From Idiomarina tyrosinivorans (GTDB lineage: Bacteria > Pseudomonadota > Gammaproteobacteria > Enterobacterales > Alteromonadaceae), in contig NZ_PIQH01000003.1 in assembly GCF_003987475.1 (NCBI RefSeq), positions 219,407 through 283,406 of the forward strand: a stretch of DNA of 64,000 nucleotides. The letters are read 5' to 3'. The position numbers and the translations under genes were made by a program. Below the pieces are notes generated by a model, which saw only the letters and a program-made list of their open reading frames with translations, did no database searches and was not told the origin of the DNA. Below are positions 1 through 8,352 of this stretch, piece by piece (the stretch's first letter is position 1; every line of letters begins with the position of its first letter).

Positions 1-626
1 TCAACTAACCGCTGCTGTGCCATGCGGAAGTTATCCAGCGCTTGTTCTAGCGATGCTGTTCGGGCTTTCACACGATTTTCTAATTCGGCATTTTGAGCAA
101 CTAATTGGCGCTCGTAAATTTCTCGCTGATAGGCACTCAACGCGCGACCATAAATGTCGGCCAACATACCAACAAAAGCGACCTCATCTTCGTGCCACCG
201 CCGGCCTTTTTCGCGACCTTCGCAACAAAGTACGCCAATCATCTCACCGCGGTGACGTAAGGGTATATTCAACATGCTAAAAATGCCGTAAGCCGGTAAG
301 TATTCGGCAGCAAACTCTAACGTCGCGGTATTGTCGTAGGCATCGTTAGCGATAATGGTGCGTTCTTTTCGCAGAGCCGCAAAATAGCTGGGAAAATCGG
401 CAGCATGTATTGCCGTGTCGGTTTCAGTGATATCGCCATTATCGCAGAGAATGGCGCAGTGGAGTGCGTCTTTATTGTCGTTTAATAACCAAATGCCGGC
501 GCGGGTTATGTGTAACCCCTGTACCGCGGATTGGATAATCAGTTGCTGAGCAGCATCTAAATCACCGCGGTCTATTTTGTCGGATCTTGAAACCTCTAAC
601 AGAATGTCTTCCAGTTCTGCGCGCAT
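1..626 (-). CDS. GAF-domain sensor protein, N-terminal part (cut by window edge)
   Basis: The reading frame opens with ATG at 626 on the minus strand and stays open for 208 codons to the window edge, so the C-terminal part lies outside. Residues about 20-165 read as a GAF ligand-binding domain (AGIWLLND near residue 45, IPLRHRGEMIGVLCCEG in the middle). A charged helix follows (NAELENRVKARTASLEQAL), which is the coiled-coil linker usually found between a GAF domain and a histidine-kinase or diguanylate-cyclase output domain. I infer a cytoplasmic sensor kinase because the linker resembles those ahead of HisKA domains, but the output domain is not visible, so a GGDEF protein is equally possible. 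It has no close partner on its strand here; LysR ends 58 bases upstream of it. Confidence 0.75.
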   Translation of the reverse strand, partial: MRAELEDILLEVSRSDKIDRGDLDAAQQLIIQSAVQGLHITRAGIWLLNDNKDALHCAILCDNGDITETDTAIHAADFPSYFAALRKERTIIANDAYDNTATLEFAAEYLPAYGIFSMLNIPLRHRGEMIGVLCCEGREKGRRWHEDEVAFVGMLADIYGRALSAYQREIYERQLVAQNAELENRVKARTASLEQALDNFRMAQQRLV

Positions 627-683
627 GGCAATCCTCGCCGATACTTTTCTCCATCCTATGCAAAGCGTCGAAGAAAAACAAAT

Positions 684-1619
684 TTAGGCTTTTTCAGCCA
701 CTTCTGTCACTCGTTGTCGGAACCAACGATGGCCAGCATCGTGTTGCAATAATGGGCTCCAGATCATGGTCAAGGCGAGCGCTGGGATGTTAAATGGCGG
801 TTGCTTAATCACCAACCCCGGGTCGTCGGCGTAGAGTTGTGCAGCACGGGTTGGCAGGGTCGCGACCAAGCCTTGGCGCGCTAGATACATCGCTACGTGA
901 TAATTGCGGGTAAACACTTTGATGTTACGACGCAAATCCTGTTCCGCCAGCGCCTCATCGACCCAGCCCAGCTTTTGCACATCGTGCGGATTCATGCCCA
1001 CGCCGACGCCAAAGCCGGTTTTACTCACCCAAACATGCTCGGCTTCGAGGTAGTGCGGCAGATCATAGTGCGTGAGTAATGGATGGTCGTTACGGATCAG
1101 CACCGAAAAATCATCGTCCCAAAGCGATTTTTGGTGAAACGACTGGGGAAGCTTTTCAAAACGATTAATGGCGAGGTCAACTTTACCATTTTCGACATCG
1201 TGAAAACTGATGTCACTGGGTGTCATAATGTCTAGTGAAATACTTGGTGCCTCCTCTGCCAGCGCCTCAAGCAGCATTGGAATCAGCGTTGAAGCTGCGT
1301 AATCAGAGGCCATGATGCGAAACACTCGATCGCTGGTTTGGGCTTCGAATTCTCGCGACGGCTGGATCATTTCTTCTACCGAATAGAGCACTTCGCGGAG
1401 TGGCTGCATCATTGCTAGCGCCCGTTCGGTGGGAACCATACCCTCACTGGTGCGAACAAGCAGCGGGTCGTTCAGGAGTTGCCGAAGCCGTTTGAGTCCG
1501 TTACTCATTGCTGGCTGGGTGATGTTAAGTTGCGCTGCGGCCTTGGTGACATTGCACTCGCGTAACAACACATCTAAATAGATCAGTAAGTTGAGATCGA
1601 TCGACTGCAGGTTGTTCAT
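684..1619 (-). CDS. LysR-family transcriptional regulator
   Basis: A 311-residue protein of normal LysR length. Residues about 9-67 form the winged helix-turn-helix (NVTKAAAQLNITQPAMSNGL is the recognition region), and residues about 95-305 are the periplasmic-binding-protein-like effector domain. The N-terminus (IDLNLLIYLDVLLRE) is closest in style to the NodD/LeuO/PecT-like branch that acts on unlinked or neighbouring genes. It lies downstream of, and in the same direction as, the ABC export operon, separated by a strong hairpin. The start ATG at 1619 has no free Shine-Dalgarno sequence; the only purine run (GGGA) sits inside that hairpin. Target and effector cannot be read from the sequence. 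Confidence 0.9.
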   Translation of the reverse strand: MNNLQSIDLNLLIYLDVLLRECNVTKAAAQLNITQPAMSNGLKRLRQLLNDPLLVRTSEGMVPTERALAMMQPLREVLYSVEEMIQPSREFEAQTSDRVFRIMASDYAASTLIPMLLEALAEEAPSISLDIMTPSDISFHDVENGKVDLAINRFEKLPQSFHQKSLWDDDFSVLIRNDHPLLTHYDLPHYLEAEHVWVSKTGFGVGVGMNPHDVQKLGWVDEALAEQDLRRNIKVFTRNYHVAMYLARQGLVATLPTRAAQLYADDPGLVIKQPPFNIPALALTMIWSPLLQHDAGHRWFRQRVTEVAEKA

Positions 1620-1624
1620 AAAAA

Positions 1625-1655
1625 TAATCCCAGCATATAGATAATGCTGGGATTA
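1625..1655 (-). terminator. Strong hairpin between ABC operon and LysR gene; intrinsic terminator or leader structure
   Basis: Twelve perfect base pairs (TAATCCCAGCAT with ATGCTGGGATTA) enclose a 7-base loop. Read on the minus strand it is followed by ATTTTT and then directly by the ATG of the LysR gene at 1619. The T-run fits a rho-independent terminator for the four-gene export operon. The same 3' arm holds the only candidate ribosome-binding sequence of the LysR gene, so it may also control LysR translation. Confidence 0.7.
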
Positions 1656-1689
1656 TAAAGCTGATGAATAAACTACACCAGTCTAGTGT

Positions 1690-2907
1690 TTACACATTAC
1701 GGGTCGCGATAGCTGGCGAAATCCGTGACGCTTTAGCCGCTGGACCATAGACCGCAAGTTGGCCGACCAGCCATAGCACCACCATGGCGACCGGTAAGTA
1801 AATCCAACCAATACGCGGTAGGTCGAAGGCATCCACCAGCCAGATATTCAGGCCGATACTGCCGATGATACCGAGTAACAGCCCCGCGCTGGTGATGACG
1901 AAGTTCTCCAGTAAGAAGTACTTGAGGATATCACCGCGTGAAGCCCCTAGCGCTCTACGAGTACCAATTTGGCGACGGCGCCGGTTAATGGTGAAGGTGA
2001 CTAATCCGACAATGCCCAGTGCGGTAACAATCAGTAAGATACTAATAATCACCCACAAAATCGTCTGCATCGCATTGGCGTCTCGGTAGCTTTGTTCGCG
2101 CACATCAGAGATGGTTTCGATAGGGAACAGCATGCGCCCAACATCGCGCGACTCTAGGTAGCTTTTAACGGCTTCGAGGACTTCATCACGACGGCCTGGC
2201 TCAGTCCGCACTAAGTAACGGCTGAATTTATACATCGTCCGAATGGGCGTGATCATGGTGCGCTCGACATTATCCCAGCCCACCCAAGGTGCTTGCAGTT
2301 GGTCAATAATACCGGCAATAGTGATAGGCTCATTACGATTGATATAAACGGTTTTATTAACCACTTGCTGCGGGCTCAAGTCCGGAAATAGCGCTTCCGC
2401 CATAGCTTTCGAGATGATCGCTCGCTGCGGCCATTCGCGCGTATTACCGTCACGGAATTCTACTTCAGTCGGATCGAAGTTTTCACCCGCAATTAGCTTT
2501 ACCCCGTAGGTATTCAGGGCGTGATCGTCTGCCATGTAAATAGCGACACCTAAGCCTTCTTTATCTGCTCCCGGTTCAACTTGCAGGCCCATAGAGGTGC
2601 CGCCGTTAGACATAGGTACAGAGTTTGTTTGAATGGCATCAACAACGCCCGGCATGTTGCGAATATGGTCGAGGTCGGTTTGCACCACGTACTTCTCGTT
2701 GAAGTCATCACGATATCCATACTGTGCCACCACGAATTGGTTCGCTTCATCAAGGCCTGAGCTACGAGCCATCAACTCGCTGCGGTTAATGATCATATGG
2801 ATCGCATTCACCATAATGGTCATGGTAATGGCGATTTGCAGAGCAATCAGCATTGCCCCGGTTTTGTTGCGCAACAAGGCGCGAATAATTGGACCAAAAT
2901 CTTTCAT
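1690..2907 (-). CDS. ABC transporter permease, MacB/FtsX type (second permease)
   Basis: 405 residues with the FtsX/MacB topology: one N-terminal membrane helix (about 15-40), a large periplasmic domain (about 45-275), then three C-terminal helices (about 281-305, 330-358 and 370-392). The motif RRRRQIGTRRALGAS after the second helix is the typical cytoplasmic loop that contacts the ATPase in this family. It is the last gene of an operon HlyD-ATPase-permease-permease, 16 bases after the first permease. The two permeases are unequal and presumably form a heterodimer. Such systems export peptides, lipoproteins or small molecules; they do not import. No substrate can be deduced, and no outer-membrane channel gene is nearby. 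Confidence 0.88.
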   Translation of the reverse strand: MKDFGPIIRALLRNKTGAMLIALQIAITMTIMVNAIHMIINRSELMARSSGLDEANQFVVAQYGYRDDFNEKYVVQTDLDHIRNMPGVVDAIQTNSVPMSNGGTSMGLQVEPGADKEGLGVAIYMADDHALNTYGVKLIAGENFDPTEVEFRDGNTREWPQRAIISKAMAEALFPDLSPQQVVNKTVYINRNEPITIAGIIDQLQAPWVGWDNVERTMITPIRTMYKFSRYLVRTEPGRRDEVLEAVKSYLESRDVGRMLFPIETISDVREQSYRDANAMQTILWVIISILLIVTALGIVGLVTFTINRRRRQIGTRRALGASRGDILKYFLLENFVITSAGLLLGIIGSIGLNIWLVDAFDLPRIGWIYLPVAMVVLWLVGQLAVYGPAAKASRISPAIATRNV

Positions 2908-2923
2908 TATGCGTGTCCTTGCC

Positions 2924-4240
2924 TTATTGCGTTTTCAATTGCCCAGCAGGCGGAATACGGCAGGCGCGCCAGGTCGGATAAAGACCAGCTAACATGCTGC
3001 TAACCACCGCTAATGCGATACCGATAAGCACTAACTTCATGTCTAATGTTGCTAAGTCCGGCTTTAGGTTGTCGCCGTAAAGGTGACGCACCCCAGCAAG
3101 ACCCGCCCAAGCCAACAACAAGCCAAAAATACCGCCGGCAAAACCAATCAAGCCGGTTTCGACCAGGTGCTGCCAGTAGAGCTGAGTTCGAGAGGCGCCA
3201 ACCGCACGGCGTAATGCAATTTCGCCAGCCTTACCGACAAATTTGGTAAGTAATAAGCCGATTGTATTGAGTAGGCATACCAATAAGAACATGAATGACA
3301 TGTACATCATCATTTTCGCGTCATCAGCGACAACGCCTTGCTTCTTCATCCACTCCATGACGTCTGATAGACGGTTGTTGAGTGGGCGCGGGAAGCGGCC
3401 GAGTTTCTTCTGTTCCATCACGTAACTGTTCAAGAAACTCATGTAGTTGTCTTTGGCATTGTTATCTGGCAACTCCGCCCAGAACTGGTAATTCACACAC
3501 TCAGATTGCAGAAAGGCTTTAAAGCCGTCGCCCTCGGGAGTCTTCCAACAGTTGGTGTTACCAGAGTTAGGCAATTCCAAATCCCGTTTCAGAATAAAAG
3601 GTACATACACGTCTTCTTGTTCACCAAACGCGCCGTTGGTGACATCGTAGAAATGTGGCGTTGGTTCCCAGGTGTCCATAACACCAACAATACGATATTG
3701 CTCGCCCTGCATTCGGAGAGACTGTCCCACTGAGTTTTCACCGTTAAACAGCTTTTCGTTTAACGCTTTAGTAATAACAACCACTAAGTCGCCGTTATCA
3801 TCAGCAGCTTGGTTCCAACCCTGGCCATACAGAAATGGCACGCTAAACATGGGGAAGAAGTCTTTACTGGTTAGCCGACCGCGAGCGTGGAACGGCTTCA
3901 CTTCTTGGTTGTCGGGCTCAACAATAAAATTGGTTTTAGCCATGGCAACCTGGCGCTCAGCTTTGTTAGCGTGAAGCAAATTCAGCGCATCACGGAAAGT
4001 GACTTGATCGGGTGGCTCATTGGGTTCATCGAAAGGGTCGTTCGGATCCCAGTTATCCAATTGTACATAGTAGAGTTGGTCACTTTTGCTCGGAATTGGG
4101 TTATTCGACATCATATAGTTGACCGTTAGGGTGGTCATTGATGCGCCTATACCGAGTGCTATAGCCGTTACCATCAGTGCTGATAAAATTGGATTGCGTT
4201 TAATGCTCAGCCACGCGAGCTTTAGATAATACCCCAGCAT
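2924..4240 (-). CDS. ABC transporter permease, MacB/FtsX type (first permease)
   Basis: 438 residues with an N-terminal anchor helix (about 17-40), a periplasmic domain (about 45-320) and three C-terminal helices. The loop GEIALRRAVGASRTQLYWQH is the FtsX-family cytoplasmic coupling segment. The periplasmic domain has a Cys pair region (NCWKTPEGDGFKAFLQSEC) which could form a disulfide in the periplasm and is absent from the companion permease. ATG at 4240 is 9 bases from the ATPase stop, so the two are probably translationally coupled. The pairing of two different permeases with one ATPase resembles the YknXYZ/MacAB-like exporters more than the single fused MacB. Confidence 0.88.
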   Translation of the reverse strand: MLGYYLKLAWLSIKRNPILSALMVTAIALGIGASMTTLTVNYMMSNNPIPSKSDQLYYVQLDNWDPNDPFDEPNEPPDQVTFRDALNLLHANKAERQVAMAKTNFIVEPDNQEVKPFHARGRLTSKDFFPMFSVPFLYGQGWNQAADDNGDLVVVITKALNEKLFNGENSVGQSLRMQGEQYRIVGVMDTWEPTPHFYDVTNGAFGEQEDVYVPFILKRDLELPNSGNTNCWKTPEGDGFKAFLQSECVNYQFWAELPDNNAKDNYMSFLNSYVMEQKKLGRFPRPLNNRLSDVMEWMKKQGVVADDAKMMMYMSFMFLLVCLLNTIGLLLTKFVGKAGEIALRRAVGASRTQLYWQHLVETGLIGFAGGIFGLLLAWAGLAGVRHLYGDNLKPDLATLDMKLVLIGIALAVVSSMLAGLYPTWRACRIPPAGQLKTQ

Positions 4241-4249
4241 ACCACCTCC

Positions 4250-4951
4250 TTATGCGCGCAACTGTGAAACCACTTTCGGCTCACGTTCGTTTTCTGTGAC
4301 CTGGCCGTCACGCACAGTGATGTGACGTTGGGCTCGGGCAGCGAGGTTAGGGTCGTGGGTGACCATTACGATGGTGGTGCCGTTAGCGTTAATCGACTCC
4401 AATAACTCCATCACGCTCTCGGCCATTTGGCTATCGAGGTTACCGGTGGGTTCATCCGCTAATAAGAACCGCGGTTGCCCAGCCAGTGCGCGCGCAATAG
4501 CAACCCGTTGTTGTTGTCCACCGGACAACTGCGCGGGGATGTGTTTCATGCGGTTAGCGAGGCCGACCACGTCTAAGCTTTCTTCTATACGGCGCTTCCG
4601 TTCTGCTTTACTGAGGTTACGGTAACGCAATGGGACATCAACGTTGTCGTACAGGTTTAGGTCGGGAATCAGGTTAAAGCTCTGAAATATAAAGCCGATT
4701 TTTTCGTTACGTAGGCGCGACAAGGTATTGTCTTTCAAGCCTTTAACCGACTCACCGTCTAAGGTGTACTCGCCACCGTCGAAGGTTTCCAGTAAACCCG
4801 CGATATTGAGGAAGGTGGTTTTGCCTGAACCTGATGGTCCGGTGACCGCGACAAAGTCGCCTTCGTTCACTTGTAGGCTGAAGTCTTTCAACGCGTGAGT
4901 TTCCACCGTATCGGTGCGGAAGACTTTGCTGATGTGCTGCATGCTTAACAT
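4250..4951 (-). CDS. ABC transporter ATP-binding protein, MacB/LolD family
   Basis: A 233-residue nucleotide-binding subunit. Walker A GPSGSGKT is at 38-45, Q-loop FIFQSFNL at 87-94, signature LSGGQ at 142-146, Walker B FLLADE at 162-167 and the switch histidine in MVTHD near 196. The stretch ADEPTGNLDS is typical of the MacB/LolD/FtsE class, which powers mechanotransmission rather than pore-type transport. It sits between the adaptor (20 bases upstream) and the two permeases, so ATP hydrolysis at the inner membrane drives export through the periplasmic adaptor. Length and motifs are complete. Confidence 0.93.
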   Translation of the reverse strand: MLSMQHISKVFRTDTVETHALKDFSLQVNEGDFVAVTGPSGSGKTTFLNIAGLLETFDGGEYTLDGESVKGLKDNTLSRLRNEKIGFIFQSFNLIPDLNLYDNVDVPLRYRNLSKAERKRRIEESLDVVGLANRMKHIPAQLSGGQQQRVAIARALAGQPRFLLADEPTGNLDSQMAESVMELLESINANGTTIVMVTHDPNLAARAQRHITVRDGQVTENEREPKVVSQLRA

Positions 4952-4971
4952 TGTGAGGTTCCTTATTCTTG

Positions 4972-6246
4972 TTAGCGATTGATCTTCACGGTGGTTGCAC
5001 CGTTGAATCGTTCGGTATTAGAGACAATGATTTGATCGCCGGCTTTTACACCGTCGAGGATTTCGACGCTATTCAAACTGCTGGCGCCGGTGACAATTGG
5101 GGTTTTGGTGGCAACATCGCCGTTAACCAAGTAGGCCACGCGACCTCCTTCGGTTTGTAGGAAAGGTCCGCGTTGCACGGTGAGCACGTTTTCTTTGTGC
5201 TCTAGCAGCACGCGTGTAGTCAGGCGTTGATTTTGGCGCAATCCGGCTGGCATAGAGTCCGCAAAGCGCACGGTACCTATGACTTCGTTATCACGAATTT
5301 CGGGTGAGATAGCCACCAACTTGGCGGGGTGTTTTTGACCGTTGTAATCAATTTCCGCGTCCATACCAATGGCAAGGTCGTCGGCGTAGCTTTCAGGAAT
5401 ACCGATTTCGATTTCAAACGCAGTGAGATCGACCACACTCAGTATCGCCTGGTTTTTCGCCACTTGGTTTTTCTGATCAAGTTCACGGTTACCGACGATA
5501 CCATCAACGGGCGAGCGGATTTCTAAACCATCGACTTGGCGTTGTAGTTCACGTACCAACAATTGTTGGCGGTTGACTTCTAACTGTAATGCGCGCAGGT
5601 CGAAGTCTAAACTTTCAGCGTTTAACTTGGCGTCTTCGACCGCGTGTTTATACACCACTTTGGCATTTTCTAAATCGTCTTGCGCTTTTTCATAATCGAT
5701 TTGACTGATTGCTCGGCTTTTCCAGGCTTCGTCAGCGCGGCGTTTTTCTCTATTGGCAGCAGTCAGAGTAACTTGTGCTAGGTCCACTTGCTTCTGGTTT
5801 TCCAGTGCCTCTTTTTTGGTTTGGATACGTTGCCGATCCAAATTCATTTTCAAGCTGTCGAGGGTAGCTTTCTCTTGTTGCAGTTGGTTAGCCAGTTCTG
5901 GGCTATCGATTTTCGCCAATAACTGACCTTTCTTAACCTCATCACCCGCATCTACCTGATAGGTTACAATCCCCTCTGCAGGGGCATACAAAGTGGGGCT
6001 TACCGCGGCAACCACGCGACCTTGAATAGAAACGTCGCGGATAAAGTCGTCACGGGTTACGGTGGCAATGCGAATGTCCTCGCTGCCAACTGAAGCTTCG
6101 GCTTGCGACCAAGAACTGATCATTGGAATGGTGACAATGAGTAACACCACAATAGCGGCACCAAGCCCGACAAGCTTGAGGTTTAGCTTACGTTTGCTGG
6201 GTTGGCGAACCACATCCTGACCACTGGTATCAGCAATCTTTTTCAT
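4972..6246 (-). CDS. HlyD/MacA-type periplasmic adaptor subunit
   Basis: A 424-residue membrane-fusion protein. One N-terminal signal-anchor helix (about 28-48) is followed by a biotinyl-lipoyl half (VTYQVDAGDEVKKGQLLAKID near 95-115), a long coiled-coil hairpin (about 118-240), the second lipoyl half (IRSPVDGIVGN near 245) and beta-barrel/membrane-proximal domains to the C-terminus. It is the first gene of the export operon. It has a good ribosome-binding site (GGGAG) before ATG 6246. The adaptor would connect the ABC permeases to an outer-membrane TolC-like duct, which is not encoded in the window. Confidence 0.9.
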   Translation of the reverse strand: MKKIADTSGQDVVRQPSKRKLNLKLVGLGAAIVVLLIVTIPMISSWSQAEASVGSEDIRIATVTRDDFIRDVSIQGRVVAAVSPTLYAPAEGIVTYQVDAGDEVKKGQLLAKIDSPELANQLQQEKATLDSLKMNLDRQRIQTKKEALENQKQVDLAQVTLTAANREKRRADEAWKSRAISQIDYEKAQDDLENAKVVYKHAVEDAKLNAESLDFDLRALQLEVNRQQLLVRELQRQVDGLEIRSPVDGIVGNRELDQKNQVAKNQAILSVVDLTAFEIEIGIPESYADDLAIGMDAEIDYNGQKHPAKLVAISPEIRDNEVIGTVRFADSMPAGLRQNQRLTTRVLLEHKENVLTVQRGPFLQTEGGRVAYLVNGDVATKTPIVTGASSLNSVEILDGVKAGDQIIVSNTERFNGATTVKINR

Positions 6247-6343
6247 AATACTCCCTTAACGTTTTACTTCTGCTGTTAAGTGAGTCGATGCAAGTGGCTA
6301 AAAGGTTGGAAAAATTTATTGGGGAGGTGTAACGAAGTATGTC

Positions 6344-6373
6344 AAAAAAAAGGCGCGTTCATCGACGCGCCTT
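6344..6373 (-). terminator. Rho-independent terminator of the iron-uptake operon
   Basis: On the minus strand a GC-rich stem (AAGGCGCGT paired with ACGCGCCTT) closes a 6-base loop and is followed by eight T residues. It lies 9 bases beyond the stop of the outer-membrane barrel gene, so it ends the cupredoxin-FTR1-barrel transcript and separates it from the export operon. Confidence 0.9.
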
Positions 6374-6381
6374 GTAGGGAT

Positions 6382-7065
6382 TTAGAATTCCCATTCCAAC
6401 TGCCAACGTACAATAGTGTCGTCAGTGGTATCGTTGAGGCCGGCCAACACGCCCAGTTCCCAACCAATTTTGGAATCTTTTAAGCGCTTTTCGCCAAAAA
6501 TAACCGGGCCAAACGCTTGGGTATGTTCGTCGACATAGTACTCGACACCAGGCTCAAACTCAGGATTCATCCGATATTTCAATTGGAATGAACCCAATGT
6601 TTCAACTTCGCTTTCGGTTTTGTCGCCACCCAGTTGCTTTTCGAACAACACGTTGGCAGTGGCAACAAAACGGCCAAAGGATTTTTGTACAATCGGTCCG
6701 GCTTTTACTTCCCACAGATCTGCGTCGAATTTTTTCTCTAATTCGACCAACATACCAAAGTCAGCCCAATATTCACCTTGCTCGCTGAGCTGAAATTTAC
6801 TTTCGATTTCAGCCTCTTCGACTTCGAAGTCACCGTCTTCCTTTTCGCCGATAAGGTAACCTTCAATAAACCAATTGTCGGTCACGCCATAGCCGCCACC
6901 AAATTTGATTTCGCTGCTATCACCTTCAAGGCCGTGAATACCACGTAACTCCAGTTCTACCTCTCCCAGTTCCACGTTGGGATTGTAGACTTTATCGACG
7001 CCAGCATTAGCGACGGCAGGAAGCAAGGCCGCGGTAGCCACAGAGGCGAGTAACGTTTTTTTCAT
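6382..7065 (-). CDS. Small outer-membrane beta-barrel protein of the iron operon, function unknown
   Basis: 227 residues. Residues 1-21 are a clear Sec signal peptide (KKTLLASVATAALLPAVANA, cleavage after ANA). The mature part is rich in alternating aromatic/charged beta strands and ends in Phe (WQLEWEF), the classic C-terminal signature recognised by the Bam machinery, so it is very likely an outer-membrane barrel of roughly 10-12 strands. It is strongly acidic (many Glu/Asp turns). It starts 14 bases after the FTR1 gene and precedes the operon terminator, so it is probably co-transcribed with iron permease and cupredoxin. I infer a role in iron passage or binding at the outer membrane, but I do not recognise a named family. 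Confidence 0.8.
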   Translation of the reverse strand: MKKTLLASVATAALLPAVANAGVDKVYNPNVELGEVELELRGIHGLEGDSSEIKFGGGYGVTDNWFIEGYLIGEKEDGDFEVEEAEIESKFQLSEQGEYWADFGMLVELEKKFDADLWEVKAGPIVQKSFGRFVATANVLFEKQLGGDKTESEVETLGSFQLKYRMNPEFEPGVEYYVDEHTQAFGPVIFGEKRLKDSKIGWELGVLAGLNDTTDDTIVRWQLEWEF

Positions 7066-7079
7066 AATATCTCCGTTTA

Positions 7080-7907
7080 TTAAGCGGTTAGTTCTTTTGA
7101 GTTAGGTGTGTTTGAGCGTTTAACCCAAACCATAAGACTGGCGATGGTTATCAGTACCAACAGGTATGCAACAAGTGCAGCCGGTGTTGGGCGTGCTTGA
7201 TAGCCAATTAAAATATGTAAAATTTGACCGAACCATGACTGCTCTGAGAGCCAATCGCTGGTATTCCATAACGGTGCTTGGCTAGGCACGATGCCTGCTT
7301 GCGCAAGGTAACCAGTGGCGGAAGCGGCAAGGCCTGCTGCAAGTAATAAAATGACCCAACTGGTGACGCTAAATAGCCACTTGGTGGGAATGGCGATAAG
7401 TCCCCGGTAGAGCAGAAGACTGACAATAATACCTGCCGCTAAACCCAACAATCCACCCCAGAGCATATCCAGTGCTGCAGAGCCTGCTGCAGCGATGCCA
7501 TACAGGAACAATGCCACTTCAGAGCCTTCGCGCAGAACTGCCATAGCGACGGCAATGGTGATGACATAAAGCGGAAGTTCACCGCTGCTCACTTTATTCC
7601 CCAAGGCCGATAAACGTGCGCTAAGTTCACGCGCGTGCTTGGCCATCCAGACGTTATGCCAAGCCAGCATCAATACTGCACTGAATAATATGCCGGCGTT
7701 AAGCAATTCTTGTCCCATACCAGAAAACGCACTGGAGATACCCGAGGCAAAACTGGCGACAATCACTGCGCCAACTAAACCGGCACCCACACCCAGACTG
7801 ATGTAGCGGCGGTAACCCAAAATGCCTTTACTGGCAGCGGCGACAATACTAATGATCAACGCCGCTTCGAGGACTTCGCGAAAAACAATGATGGCTGATG
7901 CAGACAT
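7080..7907 (-). CDS. FTR1-family high-affinity iron permease
   Basis: A 275-residue inner-membrane protein with about seven hydrophobic helices. It carries both family motifs of the RExxE type: R10-E11...E14 in helix 1 (REVLE) and R126-E127...E130 in helix 4 (REGSE). These are the residues that bind iron in Ftr1p/EfeU. In bacteria FTR1 proteins work with a periplasmic cupredoxin-type protein, and here such a protein is encoded 11 bases upstream. No EfeB-type peroxidase or multicopper oxidase gene is present, so the electron partner, if one is needed, must be elsewhere. The putative Fur box upstream of the operon fits iron repression. Confidence 0.92.
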   Translation of the reverse strand: MSASAIIVFREVLEAALIISIVAAASKGILGYRRYISLGVGAGLVGAVIVASFASGISSAFSGMGQELLNAGILFSAVLMLAWHNVWMAKHARELSARLSALGNKVSSGELPLYVITIAVAMAVLREGSEVALFLYGIAAAGSAALDMLWGGLLGLAAGIIVSLLLYRGLIAIPTKWLFSVTSWVILLLAAGLAASATGYLAQAGIVPSQAPLWNTSDWLSEQSWFGQILHILIGYQARPTPAALVAYLLVLITIASLMVWVKRSNTPNSKELTA

Positions 7908-7918
7908 GCTTACAGACC

Positions 7919-8263
7919 TTATTTAACGAGGATTTTGCCTTGTGCTGTGGCTTGATTGAACTCCCCGAAGAAGGGATATTCACCAGCACTCAGCGGGCCA
8001 ATAAAGATAATGGCTTGACTATTGCCGGGGATGATTTTTTCGCGGTTCAATTCGTAGCTTTCAAATTCTTCTGGCGTGACGTCTTGGTTCTTCACCAACA
8101 GCTTGACTTTAGTGTCTGCTGGAATGGTGATGGTAGCGGGCGAGAACTTGTGATCTTTAATGATCAGTTCATACACATCATCGCCTGCGAACGCCGAACT
8201 TGCGCTTACAGCGAGGGCCGCAAATAGGACGAAACGTACGCGAGAAAATAGGCTAGAGAACAT
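7919..8263 (-). CDS. Periplasmic cupredoxin-like iron-uptake protein
   Basis: 114 residues with a signal peptide (1-26, cleaved after AFA) and one small beta-sandwich domain of the cupredoxin_1 type found in EfeO and FtrB-like proteins. The C-terminal segment SAGEYPFFGEF...AQGK matches that family, but there is no Cys and no His in that segment, so a blue copper site is not possible; the domain would act as a binding or docking module for iron. It leads the operon and is followed after 11 bases by the FTR1 permease. ATG 8263 has AAGGTAA at a suitable distance. A Fur-box-like sequence lies 21 bases upstream of the start. Confidence 0.87.
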   Translation of the reverse strand: MFSSLFSRVRFVLFAALAVSASSAFAGDDVYELIIKDHKFSPATITIPADTKVKLLVKNQDVTPEEFESYELNREKIIPGNSQAIIFIGPLSAGEYPFFGEFNQATAQGKILVK

Positions 8264-8283
8264 TGTAGAGTTACCTTGTTAAT

Positions 8284-8302
8284 GAGAAGTGTTCGCATTA
8301 TC
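8284..8302 (-). promoter_or_regulatory. Putative Fur box upstream of the iron operon
   Basis: Read on the minus strand the 19 bases begin GATAATG and end CTTCTC. Compared with the Fur consensus GATAATGATAATCATTATC, 13 of 19 positions match, including the complete first 7. It lies just upstream of the cupredoxin start codon, where it could overlap the promoter. The match is by eye only. Confidence 0.5.
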
Positions 8303-8352
8303 AATAAAGCCCTAGCGTTTTTCAAGTCGGATCGTCGAAAAAAGCCGATAAA

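Noticed and set aside
4969..5160. Small plus-strand frame within the adaptor gene
   Set aside because: Shadow of the HlyD-family coding sequence; no start signal.
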